Shown: positions 57,015 to 64,000 of the stretch, in pieces | Numbering within the stretch: position 1 is the first letter of the stretch | Layout: every line of letters starts with the position of its first letter | The notes under the pieces: model-generated | Seen by the model: the letters and a program-made list of their open reading frames with translations, nothing else | Databases searched by the model: none | Told to the model about the DNA's origin: nothing | Origin: Paenalcaligenes hominis | Lineage (GTDB): Bacteria > Pseudomonadota > Gammaproteobacteria > Burkholderiales > Burkholderiaceae_B | Reading direction: 5' to 3' | Length of the DNA stretch: 64,000 bases | Assembly (NCBI RefSeq): GCF_011927625.1 | Contig: NZ_JAATIZ010000001.1 | Coordinates: 124,001-188,000 of the forward strand | Program-made: the position numbers and the translations under genes

Positions 57015-58095
57015 AGCGCTTTTAGAACAGTTGCGCCCGTGGCGCGAACAAATCGACACGCTAGATTTGCAAATTTTGCAGCTTTTAAATCAGCGTGCTA
57101 ATGCAGCACTAGAGATCGGTAAAATCAAAGAGCAATACAACGCCACAGATAGTATTTTAAAACCTGAACGCGAAGCTCAAATCGTTGCTCACTTACAGGC
57201 AATGAATACGGGGCCTATTACAGGGGCTTCTGTTCAAGCAGTATGGAGCGAAGTCATTTCTGCTTGCCGAGGCTTAGAGCGTCAAATGCGTGTTGCCTTT
57301 TTGGGGCCTCAGGGTTCTTTTTCCGAGCAGGCCGCCTTAAGTCATTTTGGGCATTTTGTTGAGTCTTTACCTTGTGCTAGCTTTGACGAGGTATTTCGTT
57401 TGGTCGAGGTCGGCGAGGCAGATGTAGGCATGGTGCCAGTGGAAAACTCCACCGAGGGCGCAGTCAACCGCACCTTAGACTTGTTACTGAATTCCTCTTT
57501 AAAAGTCTTAGGCGAGCGTTCTATTGCGGTACATCATTGTTTGATGACGCAAAGTGGCGCCATGGATGGGGTCACGCGCGTTATGGCTCATCCACAGGCC
57601 TTAGCACAGTGCCAAGCCTGGCTATCGCGTCATTACCCTAATCTCCAACGCGATGCGGCCTCAAGCAACGCAGAAGCCGCACGTTTAGCTGCCGAAGACC
57701 CCACCGTAGCGGCTATTGCTGGTCAACATGCGGCCGACTTCTGGCAGCTCAAACTAGTCCAAACCGGGATTCAGGATGACGCCCAAAACCGCACTCGCTT
57801 TTTAGCCATTGGTAATATCGAGTCATTACCCTCAGGCAATGATAAAACCAGTCTCATATTAGCTGTGCCTAATCGCGCTGGGGCTGTGCATGAAATGCTA
57901 GCGCCGTTTGCTGAACATCAGGTGTCAATGACGCGTCTTGAGTCTCGACCTGCACGCACCGGTCAATGGGAATACTACTTTTATATTGACTTGGTGGGTC
58001 ATAAAGAGGATGCAGCGGTACAAAGTGCCTTAGATCAGCTCAAGCACCAAGTGGCTTTTTTTAAAGTGTTGGGCTCATACCCTCAGCAGGCCTAG
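57007..58095 (+). CDS. pheA: Bifunctional chorismate mutase/prephenate dehydratase
   Basis: PheA makes phenylpyruvate from chorismate. Residues 1-90 are an AroQ chorismate mutase ([27 protein letters not shown]). The dehydratase domain starts at [16 protein letters not shown] near residue 92 and has [18 protein letters not shown] and the Thr-Arg-Phe motif [12 protein letters not shown]-terminal ACT domain ([35 protein letters not shown]) should bind Phe for feedback inhibition. ATG 57007 is chosen over TTG 56995. No leader peptide precedes it. Confidence 0.95.
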   Translation: MAKALLEQLRPWREQIDTLDLQILQLLNQRANAALEIGKIKEQYNATDSILKPEREAQIVAHLQAMNTGPITGASVQAVWSEVISACRGLERQMRVAFLGPQGSFSEQAALSHFGHFVESLPCASFDEVFRLVEVGEADVGMVPVENSTEGAVNRTLDLLLNSSLKVLGERSIAVHHCLMTQSGAMDGVTRVMAHPQALAQCQAWLSRHYPNLQRDAASSNAEAARLAAEDPTVAAIAGQHAADFWQLKLVQTGIQDDAQNRTRFLAIGNIESLPSGNDKTSLILAVPNRAGAVHEMLAPFAEHQVSMTRLESRPARTGQWEYYFYIDLVGHKEDAAVQSALDQLKHQVAFFKVLGSYPQQA

Positions 58096-58100
58096 TCACC

Positions 58101-58991
58101 ATGGCTACCCCAACAGCTTTTACTATTCCTGTCCTAGCCGTGGTAGGACCAGGCCTAATTGGTGGTTCTCTAGCGGCGGCATTAAAGCAAGCAGGGTGCG
58201 TAGGTCGCGTGCTTGGTGTCAGCCGTCAGGTCAGCACCACGCACCATGCGTTGCAGCTAGGGCTAATCGATGAGATCGTTGATATCACTACGGCAGCTCA
58301 ACGCGCAGATATCATCGTATTGGCTACGCCAGTAGGCGCTACACGAAGCTTACTGCAACAAATAAAACCCCATTTACAGCCTCATACTTTGATTACTGAT
58401 GCGGGCAGCACCAAAGCGGATGTACTGCGCGCTGCTACTGAGGTACTAGGGGGGCAAATAGGGCAGTTTATTCCTGGTCATCCGATTGCAGGAGCGGAAA
58501 AGGCTGGGCCAGAAGCCGCATTGGCTGACCTCTACCGTAACCGCATTGTTATCTTAACTCCCCACAAAGAAACTGCCCCTAGCGCTAAGGCGAAGATCAT
58601 TCAATTATGGGAACAGTGCGGCGCGCGGGTTATGCTCATGTCAGCAGAGGAACACGACAGGGTACTAGCATCTATTAGCCATGTGCCCCACTTTCTTTCT
58701 TCTGTGTTCATGTGGCAAGTGGCCAGTGCTGCTGATGCCGATGTGCGTTTACATGTGGCAGGAAGTGGGTTCAGAGACTTTACTCGCATTGCTGCGGGGT
58801 CGGCAGAAGTATGGCGTGATATTTTTCTCAGTAATCGTGCTGCTGTCTTGTCAGAGCTAAAGCAGGTTCGTGCCGCGTTTGAACAAGCGGAAACGGCATT
58901 GTTAGAGTCCGACGGAACAGCTTTATATGAATTTTTAGAAAAAGCTGCCTTGGCCCGTCGTTTATGGGGCAGCAGGAGTGGATTGGAATGA
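58101..58991 (+). CDS. tyrA: Prephenate dehydrogenase
   Basis: TyrA oxidatively decarboxylates prephenate (or arogenate) to the tyrosine precursor. A Rossmann motif VVGPGLIGGSLAAALKQAG lies near residue 13, TDAGSTKADVL near residue 95 and GHPIAGAEKAGPEAA near residue 125; SHVPHFLSSVF carries conserved His. No ACT or mutase domain is attached, so control by tyrosine must differ from PheA. It overlaps aroA by 4 bp. Confidence 0.94.
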   Translation: MATPTAFTIPVLAVVGPGLIGGSLAAALKQAGCVGRVLGVSRQVSTTHHALQLGLIDEIVDITTAAQRADIIVLATPVGATRSLLQQIKPHLQPHTLITDAGSTKADVLRAATEVLGGQIGQFIPGHPIAGAEKAGPEAALADLYRNRIVILTPHKETAPSAKAKIIQLWEQCGARVMLMSAEEHDRVLASISHVPHFLSSVFMWQVASAADADVRLHVAGSGFRDFTRIAAGSAEVWRDIFLSNRAAVLSELKQVRAAFEQAETALLESDGTALYEFLEKAALARRLWGSRSGLE

Positions 58992-60310
58992 GTCTTGAGC
59001 AAATTACCCTAGAGCCCGCAACCCATGCCAGTGGTACTGTGCACTTGCCAGGTTCTAAAAGTATTTCTAATCGCGCTTTGCTCTTAGCGGCGTTGACCCC
59101 AGGCATAACAAGCTTAACGGGCGTGTTGGCCTCCGATGACACGCGCGTCATGATTGACGCGTTAAATCAACTAGGGGTGGAGGCCATCAAGGTTTCGGAG
59201 AGCGTCTACCAAATCCATGGTGGAACGCCTTTTAACCATGCACACGCAGATTTATTTTTAGGCAATGCAGGTACCGCTTTTCGTTCGTTAACGGCTGCAT
59301 TGGCTTTTTTAGGTGGCGACTATACCTTAAGCGGCATTCCACGTATGCATGAGCGGCCCATTGGTGATTTAGTCGAGGCATTGCAAGGCGCTGGGGCTCG
59401 CATAGACTACTTGGAAACCTCTGGCTATCCGCCCCTAAAAATTGGCCAGCCTACGATTGACCTAAGCCAGCCTATACGGGTTAAAGGGTCTGTGTCTAGC
59501 CAATTTTTAACTGCCTTATTGATGGCTGCGCCCATTGCCGTTGCTCAAACGCAGACCGAGCTAGTCATCGAGGTAGAGGGCACGCTGATTTCCCAACCTT
59601 ATATTGCCATCACGCTCGATATGATGGAGAAGTTTGGGGTCTTAGTTCGTCACGATGAACATTGGCAACGCTTTGTTATCCAAAGTGATGCGCAGTATGT
59701 GTCACCCGGCGAGTTTCACGTTGAGGGCGACGCGTCGTCGGCATCGTATTTTTTAGCTTTAGGTACGATTGCAGGGGGGCCAATTGATATCCAAGGGGTA
59801 GGGGCTTTATCGGTTCAAGGCGATGTGCAGTTTGCTAAAGTCATGGAATACATGGGAGCTCAGGTGACGTATCTAGCTAACTCCATGGAGGTCACCGGGG
59901 TTAATGTTGCGCAGGGCCAAAGACTGAAAGCGTTCGATTTGGACTTTAATTTAATCCCAGATGCGGCTATGACAGCCGCAGCCTTAGCCGTGTACGCCGA
60001 TGGGCCGTGTACGTTACGCAACATTGCAAGTTGGCGCGTCAAGGAAACCGACCGCATCGACGCCATGCAAAATGAATTGCGCCAGGTCGGGGCTGAAGTC
60101 GAGTCCGGTCCAGATTGGATCACCATTTACCCCATCCCCGAAGGCGGATGGCGCTCAGCTCGAATAGAAACGTATGACGATCACCGCATGGCCATGTGTT
60201 TATCGCTTATGCGCTTTGGTGGCATGTCGCAAACTATTCTAGACCCTAACTGCGTGAGTAAAACCTTCCCTGAATACTTCTCTATTTTTGAACAACTGAT
60301 AAAAGGCTAG
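58988..60310 (+). CDS. aroA: 3-phosphoshikimate 1-carboxyvinyltransferase (EPSP synthase)
   Basis: AroA adds enolpyruvate from PEP to shikimate 3-phosphate. LPGSKSISNRALLLAAL near residue 21, LFLGNAGTAFRSLTAALA near residue 88 and RVKETDRIDAMQNELRQVGAEV near residue 350 are the family signatures. The GNAGTAFR loop and Pro in GIPRMHERPIGDL match class I, glyphosate-sensitive enzymes. ATG 58988 overlaps the tyrA stop (ATGA) with AGGAG upstream. cmk follows with no gap. Confidence 0.97.
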   Translation: MSLEQITLEPATHASGTVHLPGSKSISNRALLLAALTPGITSLTGVLASDDTRVMIDALNQLGVEAIKVSESVYQIHGGTPFNHAHADLFLGNAGTAFRSLTAALAFLGGDYTLSGIPRMHERPIGDLVEALQGAGARIDYLETSGYPPLKIGQPTIDLSQPIRVKGSVSSQFLTALLMAAPIAVAQTQTELVIEVEGTLISQPYIAITLDMMEKFGVLVRHDEHWQRFVIQSDAQYVSPGEFHVEGDASSASYFLALGTIAGGPIDIQGVGALSVQGDVQFAKVMEYMGAQVTYLANSMEVTGVNVAQGQRLKAFDLDFNLIPDAAMTAAALAVYADGPCTLRNIASWRVKETDRIDAMQNELRQVGAEVESGPDWITIYPIPEGGWRSARIETYDDHRMAMCLSLMRFGGMSQTILDPNCVSKTFPEYFSIFEQLIKG

Positions 60311-60991
60311 ATGTCCATGGTGGCTCCCCATCCTATTCCCCCTGTAATTACCATTGATGGCCCAACCGCATCAGGTAAAGGAACTGTTAGTCACCTTGTC
60401 GCTAACCATTTGGGTTGGCATGTTTTGGATAGCGGAGCGCTCTACCGCTTAACGGCATTGGCGTGTTTACGCCAAGCGGTCGATACCACCCAACAAGAGC
60501 AGGTCGCACAGCTTGCGCGTCAGCTGAATGTGCGCTTTGGTCAAGGTCAGTGTGTACTGGACGGTGAAAATGTGGCTGATGTCTTGCGAACCGAACAAGT
60601 GGGCTTGTTGGCGTCTCAAGTTGCCGCCTACGAACCGGTACGTGCCGCTTTGCTAGCACGGCAGCGCGACTTTCAGCAACCTCCCGGTCTGATCGCAGAT
60701 GGTCGTGATATGGGAACGGTAGTTTTTCCCTCCGCCCCTTTAAAGATTTATCTTGTTGCGGATGCGCAATCCCGGGCTGAACGCCGTTATAAACAGTTGA
60801 TAGACAAGGGTATATCTGCTAATCTTTCAGAACTATTAGCTGATTTACAGGCACGAGATTTACGCGATACGACCCGTTCAATCGCGCCCTTAAAGCCTGC
60901 TAAAGACGCAATTCTATTGGATTCTTCTCATCTCACCATTGAAGAAACCGTGAATCAGGTATTGGCCTACTGGGCTGCTACCCAAAATTAA
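60311..60991 (+). CDS. cmk: Cytidylate kinase
   Basis: Cmk phosphorylates CMP and dCMP. The P-loop is [18 protein letters not shown] near residue 14; [35 protein letters not shown] and RAERRYKQL follow in the usual order. The 226 residues match the family. It begins one base after the aroA stop, and the aroA-cmk-rpsA order is widely conserved. Confidence 0.96.
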   Translation: MSMVAPHPIPPVITIDGPTASGKGTVSHLVANHLGWHVLDSGALYRLTALACLRQAVDTTQQEQVAQLARQLNVRFGQGQCVLDGENVADVLRTEQVGLLASQVAAYEPVRAALLARQRDFQQPPGLIADGRDMGTVVFPSAPLKIYLVADAQSRAERRYKQLIDKGISANLSELLADLQARDLRDTTRSIAPLKPAKDAILLDSSHLTIEETVNQVLAYWAATQN

Positions 60992-61101
60992 AGGTGTTGT
61001 TTAAGCGCTTTTAGTGCCTTAAGCAACGTGTGTTCACTCCACTGGGCCTTACGCCCCGTGTGTTCTTGACAAAGCCAGTAATGGCTGATGGATCTTATTT
61101 A

Positions 61102-62820
61102 ATGTCCTCCATCTCTACTACCGAAGTATTAGGCGGCGAAAGCTTTGCCGATTTATTTGCAGAAAGCCTTCAGTCCCAAGACCTAAAAGCCGGCGAAGTT
61201 ATCTCTGCCGAAGTCTTGCGCATTGACCACAACTACGTGTTGGTTAACGCAGGCTTGAAATCCGAGTCCTTGATTCCTCTCGAAGAGTTCTTGAACGATC
61301 AAGGCGAACTCGAAGTGGAACCCGGTGATTACGTTTCTGTTGCTATCGACGCATTTGAAAACGGTTACGGCGACACAATCCTATCTCGCGATCGCGCTAA
61401 ACGCCTATCAGCATGGCTATCCCTAGAGCAAGCTCTAGAGTCTGGCGAGCTAGTTACCGGTACCATTACTGGCAAAGTAAAAGGCGGTATGACTGTTATG
61501 ACTAACGGTATCCGTGCTTTCTTGCCTGGTTCTTTGGTTGACCTACGTCCCGTAAAAGACACCACTCCATACGAAGGCAAAACCGTTGAGTTCAAAGTGA
61601 TCAAACTCGATCGCAAACGTAACAACGTCGTCTTGTCCCGTCGTGCTGTACTCGAAGCCAGCATGGGCGAAGAGCGTCAGAAACTACTCGAAACCCTCAC
61701 CGAAGGTATCGTTGTTAAAGGTATTGTTAAAAACATTACTGATTACGGTGCGTTTGTGGACTTGGGTGGTATCGATGGTCTATTGCATATCACTGATATG
61801 GCATGGCGTCGTGTACGTCACCCATCCGAAGTTCTTCAAGTGGGTGAAGAAATCGAAGCCAAAGTACTTAAATTCGACCAAGACCGCAGCCGCGTTTCCT
61901 TGGGCGTTAAACAACTAGGCGAAGATCCTTGGATCGGCCTATCCCGTCGTTACCCACAAAGTACACGTTTGTTCGGTAAAGTGACAAACCTAACCGACTA
62001 CGGTGCTTTCGTCGAGGTTGAAGACGGTATCGAAGGTTTAGTACACGTTTCCGAAATGGACTGGACCAACAAAAACGTAGACCCACGCAAAGTTGTTACT
62101 TTGGGTGAAGAAGTCGAAGTCATGGTTCTAGACATTGACGAAGACCGTCGTCGTATCTCTTTAGGCATGAAGCAGTGTCGTCCTAACCCATGGGAAGAGT
62201 TCGCATTGAACTTCAAACGTGGCGATAAAGTACGTGGCGCTATCAAATCCATCACTGACTTTGGCGTGTTCGTTGGTCTAGATGGCGGTATTGATGGTCT
62301 AGTTCACTTATCTGACCTCTCTTGGACTGACAGTGGCGAAGAAGCCGTTCGCAACTACAAGAAAGGCGACGAAGTGGATGCTATCGTTCTTGGTATTGAC
62401 ACCGAAAAAGAGCGTATCTCTCTCGGTATCAAACAACTCGAAGGCGATCCTTTCAACAACTATGTGTCTGCTAACGATAAAGGTGCTGTAGTTAAAGGCA
62501 CAGTAAAATCCGTAGAGCCTAAAGGCGCTGTGGTGACTTTATCTGTAGACGTTGAAGGCTACCTGCGTGCTTCTGAAATCTCTGCTGGCCGTGTTGAAGA
62601 TGCAACCACTGCAATCAACGAAGGCGACGAAGTTGAAGCCATGATCATCAACGTAGACCGCAAAGCGCGTTCTATCCAGTTGTCTATCAAGGCTATTGAC
62701 AGCGCAGAAACCGCACAAAGTATGCAACGTATTTCCGATGCAAGCGCTTCTGCTGGTACGACTAACTTGGGTGCGTTACTACGTGCTCAACTTGAACAGC
62801 AGCGTGAAGACGCTGAATAA
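61102..62820 (+). CDS. rpsA: 30S ribosomal protein S1
   Basis: S1 binds mRNA and brings it to the ribosome. The 572-residue protein has six S1 RNA-binding repeats, visible as recurring [31 protein letters not shown] units (for example near residues 210, 295 and 382). The start [19 protein letters not shown] is typical of Burkholderiales; the longer frame from 61030 has no family support. Synonymous codon use is strongly biased, as expected for a highly expressed gene. Confidence 0.97.
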   Translation: MSSISTTEVLGGESFADLFAESLQSQDLKAGEVISAEVLRIDHNYVLVNAGLKSESLIPLEEFLNDQGELEVEPGDYVSVAIDAFENGYGDTILSRDRAKRLSAWLSLEQALESGELVTGTITGKVKGGMTVMTNGIRAFLPGSLVDLRPVKDTTPYEGKTVEFKVIKLDRKRNNVVLSRRAVLEASMGEERQKLLETLTEGIVVKGIVKNITDYGAFVDLGGIDGLLHITDMAWRRVRHPSEVLQVGEEIEAKVLKFDQDRSRVSLGVKQLGEDPWIGLSRRYPQSTRLFGKVTNLTDYGAFVEVEDGIEGLVHVSEMDWTNKNVDPRKVVTLGEEVEVMVLDIDEDRRRISLGMKQCRPNPWEEFALNFKRGDKVRGAIKSITDFGVFVGLDGGIDGLVHLSDLSWTDSGEEAVRNYKKGDEVDAIVLGIDTEKERISLGIKQLEGDPFNNYVSANDKGAVVKGTVKSVEPKGAVVTLSVDVEGYLRASEISAGRVEDATTAINEGDEVEAMIINVDRKARSIQLSIKAIDSAETAQSMQRISDASASAGTTNLGALLRAQLEQQREDAE

Positions 62821-62823
62821 AGT

Positions 62824-63129
62824 GTGACGAAGTCTGAGCTTATTGCACTGTTGGCCAGCCGCAATACGCAGCTAGCCCCAAAGGACACAGAGCTGACGGT
62901 AAAGACTATTCTTGATGCCATGACCACAGCATTAGAAAACGGTCATCGTATAGAAATCAGGGGGTTTGGTAGTTTTTCCCTGTCTACACGGGCATCACGT
63001 ATAGGGCGCAACCCTCGCTCTGGCGAAAAAGTCCATGTGCCCGCAAAACAAGTACCACACTTTAAGGCAGGTAAAGAGCTCCGCGAACGGGTTGATAATG
63101 CTTTTTTAGCACAACAGCCTAACTCGTAG
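62824..63129 (+). CDS. ihfB: Integration host factor subunit beta
   Basis: IHF is a DNA-bending heterodimer with IhfA. The 101-residue protein has the HU/IHF signature [21 protein letters not shown] with the intercalating Pro in [13 protein letters not shown]. It starts at GTG, 3 bp after the rpsA stop, without a clear ribosome site, so it probably depends on coupling to rpsA. A terminator follows. Confidence 0.95.
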   Translation: MTKSELIALLASRNTQLAPKDTELTVKTILDAMTTALENGHRIEIRGFGSFSLSTRASRIGRNPRSGEKVHVPAKQVPHFKAGKELRERVDNAFLAQQPNS

Positions 63130-63144
63130 CTAACTGTACATGTC

Positions 63145-63176
63145 TCAAAAACAGGCTCACTATGAGCCTGTTTTTG
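63145..63176 (+). terminator. Intrinsic terminator after ihfB
   Basis: AAAAACAGGCTC, loop ACTAT, GAGCCTGTTTTTG. The T-rich arm marks the end of the rpsA-ihfB transcript. Confidence 0.85.
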
Positions 63177-63241
63177 CGTCTGGGCTAATTACCCCTTTTG
63201 CCTTTACAATCAAGGCATCCTTTAATTCGTTGGAGCCATTT

Positions 63242-63565
63242 ATGCGTTATCTCGTCTGGGTATTGCGATTACTGGTTTTTGTCGTGGTGTTATTGTTCGC
63301 CCTCAAAAACACAGAGCCCGTTCACGTTAGTTTTTTTGCTGACTACGCCTTAGCTAATGTTCCATTAATAGTAGTGATGCTGGTCACGTTTTTATTAGGT
63401 CTGGTGCTGGGGTTGCTACTCATGATTTTAAACATTATGCGTAAAAAACGAGAAATAGCGAAACTTAAGCGTGACGTCGCTCGCTTAGAAGACCAAATTC
63501 AAAATCCCGCCAAGCCCACCGATCCTGCAGCAGTAGAAATTATTGCTCCGTTGGCTCCCCTGTAA
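63242..63565 (+). CDS. lapA: LapA family (DUF1049) inner-membrane protein
   Basis: The 107-residue protein has two membrane segments (WVLRLLVFVVVLLFALKN and PLIVVMLVTFLLGLVLGLLL) and a C-terminal coiled segment MRKKREIAKLKRDVARLEDQI. In E. coli LapA acts with LapB in controlling lipopolysaccharide synthesis. ATG 63242 has GGAG 6 bp upstream; a longer frame from 63140 would run through the ihfB terminator and is rejected. lapB follows after 12 bp. Confidence 0.9.
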   Translation: MRYLVWVLRLLVFVVVLLFALKNTEPVHVSFFADYALANVPLIVVMLVTFLLGLVLGLLLMILNIMRKKREIAKLKRDVARLEDQIQNPAKPTDPAAVEIIAPLAPL

Positions 63566-63577
63566 TCGAGGTGCAGA

Positions 63578-64000
63578 GTGGATTTTGAACCATGGTGGCT
63601 CATTATTGTGCCTGTGTTGTTTGGTTTGGGCTGGTTGGCAGCACGTTTTGATTTCAAGCAAATGCTTTCTGAAAGCAAACAGTTACCCGACTCCTATTTT
63701 AAAGGGCTAAACTTTCTCTTAAACGAAGAGCCTGATCAAGCCATTGATGCATTTATAGAGGTGGCTAAATTAGATCCAGAAACCACAGAGCTACACTTTG
63801 CTTTGGGTAGCTTATTCAGACGGCGTGGCGAAATGGAACGTGCTATACGGGTGCATCAAAGTTTGCTTGCGCGCACTGACTTACCAGAAATCGAAAGAGA
63901 AAATGCACAGTTTGAAATAGCCCAAGACTTTTTAAAGGCAGGCATGCTGGACCGAGCCGAGGCAGCGTTTGAGGCAGTATCTCAAGGGCGTCATGCGATA
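63578..64000 (+). CDS. lapB: Lipopolysaccharide assembly protein B, 3' end missing
   Basis: The first 141 codons are present and run off the window edge. VDFEPWWLIIVPVLFGLGWLAARFD is an N-terminal membrane anchor, followed by TPR repeats (SYFKGLNFLLNEEPDQAIDAF, ELHFALGSLFRRRGEMERAI, AQDFLKAGMLDRAEAAF). LapB recruits FtsH to degrade LpxC and so limits LPS synthesis; the C-terminal rubredoxin-like domain would lie outside the window. The start is GTG, with GAGGTG upstream. Confidence 0.93.
   Translation, partial: MDFEPWWLIIVPVLFGLGWLAARFDFKQMLSESKQLPDSYFKGLNFLLNEEPDQAIDAFIEVAKLDPETTELHFALGSLFRRRGEMERAIRVHQSLLARTDLPEIERENAQFEIAQDFLKAGMLDRAEAAFEAVSQGRHAI

Noticed and set aside
63140-63241. 34-residue extension of LapA
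   Set aside because: It spans the ihfB terminator hairpin; ATG 63242 has its own ribosome site and the family N-terminus.

Overview
The window looks like chromosomal DNA of a betaproteobacterium of the order Burkholderiales, most likely family Alcaligenaceae and one of its lower-GC genera. Supporting signs are the tmRNA tag ANDERFALAA, the gene run gyrA-serC-pheA-tyrA-aroA-cmk-rpsA-ihfB-lapA-lapB, an H-NS protein of the short Bordetella/Burkholderia type, and the ectR-ectABCD arrangement. The genus is an inference; no 16S rRNA gene is present. I see no phage, insertion sequence, CRISPR array or tRNA gene.

Layout. 1-12.3 kb: end of a membrane glycosyltransferase gene, rpmE2, radC, then rightward fkpB-ispH, a beta-hydroxyacid dehydrogenase and a DUF945 protein. 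These converge on a leftward housekeeping operon yebC-purD-hemF-nadD-rsfS-rlmH-pyk-maf. 12.6-22 kb: ghrA-like reductase, quinone oxidoreductase, leftward pepN-fbp, a lipoprotein, hns, and a nitrilase-like hydrolase with tldD. 22-29 kb: an osmoadaptation island. ectR-ectABCD makes ectoine and 5-hydroxyectoine, and the convergent operon ehuBCDA is an ectoine-type ABC importer. Both promoters carry the same 13-bp operator-like element. 29-36 kb: aroG behind a Phe/Tyr-rich leader peptide and attenuator, then mnmA, a TauE/SafE transporter, a GST-like protein, purB, ribA and a small lipoprotein.

36-43.5 kb: a ttrBCA-type molybdoenzyme operon (tetrathionate reductase-like) behind an FNR-like box. 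Divergent from it is a manganese exporter gene of the UPF0016 family behind a yybP-ykoY manganese riboswitch. A fused S-adenosylmethionine decarboxylase/spermidine synthase gene follows. 43.5-52.8 kb: a polysaccharide deacetylase and glycosyltransferase pair, a nucleoside deoxyribosyltransferase-like protein, an unknown 87-residue protein, a secreted phytase-like protein, a small membrane protein, tmRNA, sstT, gph, ubiG and ompA. 52.8-64 kb: the rightward block gyrA through lapB, cut at the right edge.

Themes. Aromatic amino acid synthesis is split. The entry enzyme AroG has its own attenuator at 29.2 kb, while pheA, tyrA and aroA lie in a long block with serC and cmk and show no leader peptide. 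The strongest regulatory signals are that aroG attenuator, the shared EctR-type operator, and the compact ttr/Mn-exporter intergenic region with an FNR-like box, paired palindromes and a riboswitch. I did not find an obviously new multi-gene system; the attenuator and the paired palindromes are the best candidates for something undescribed.
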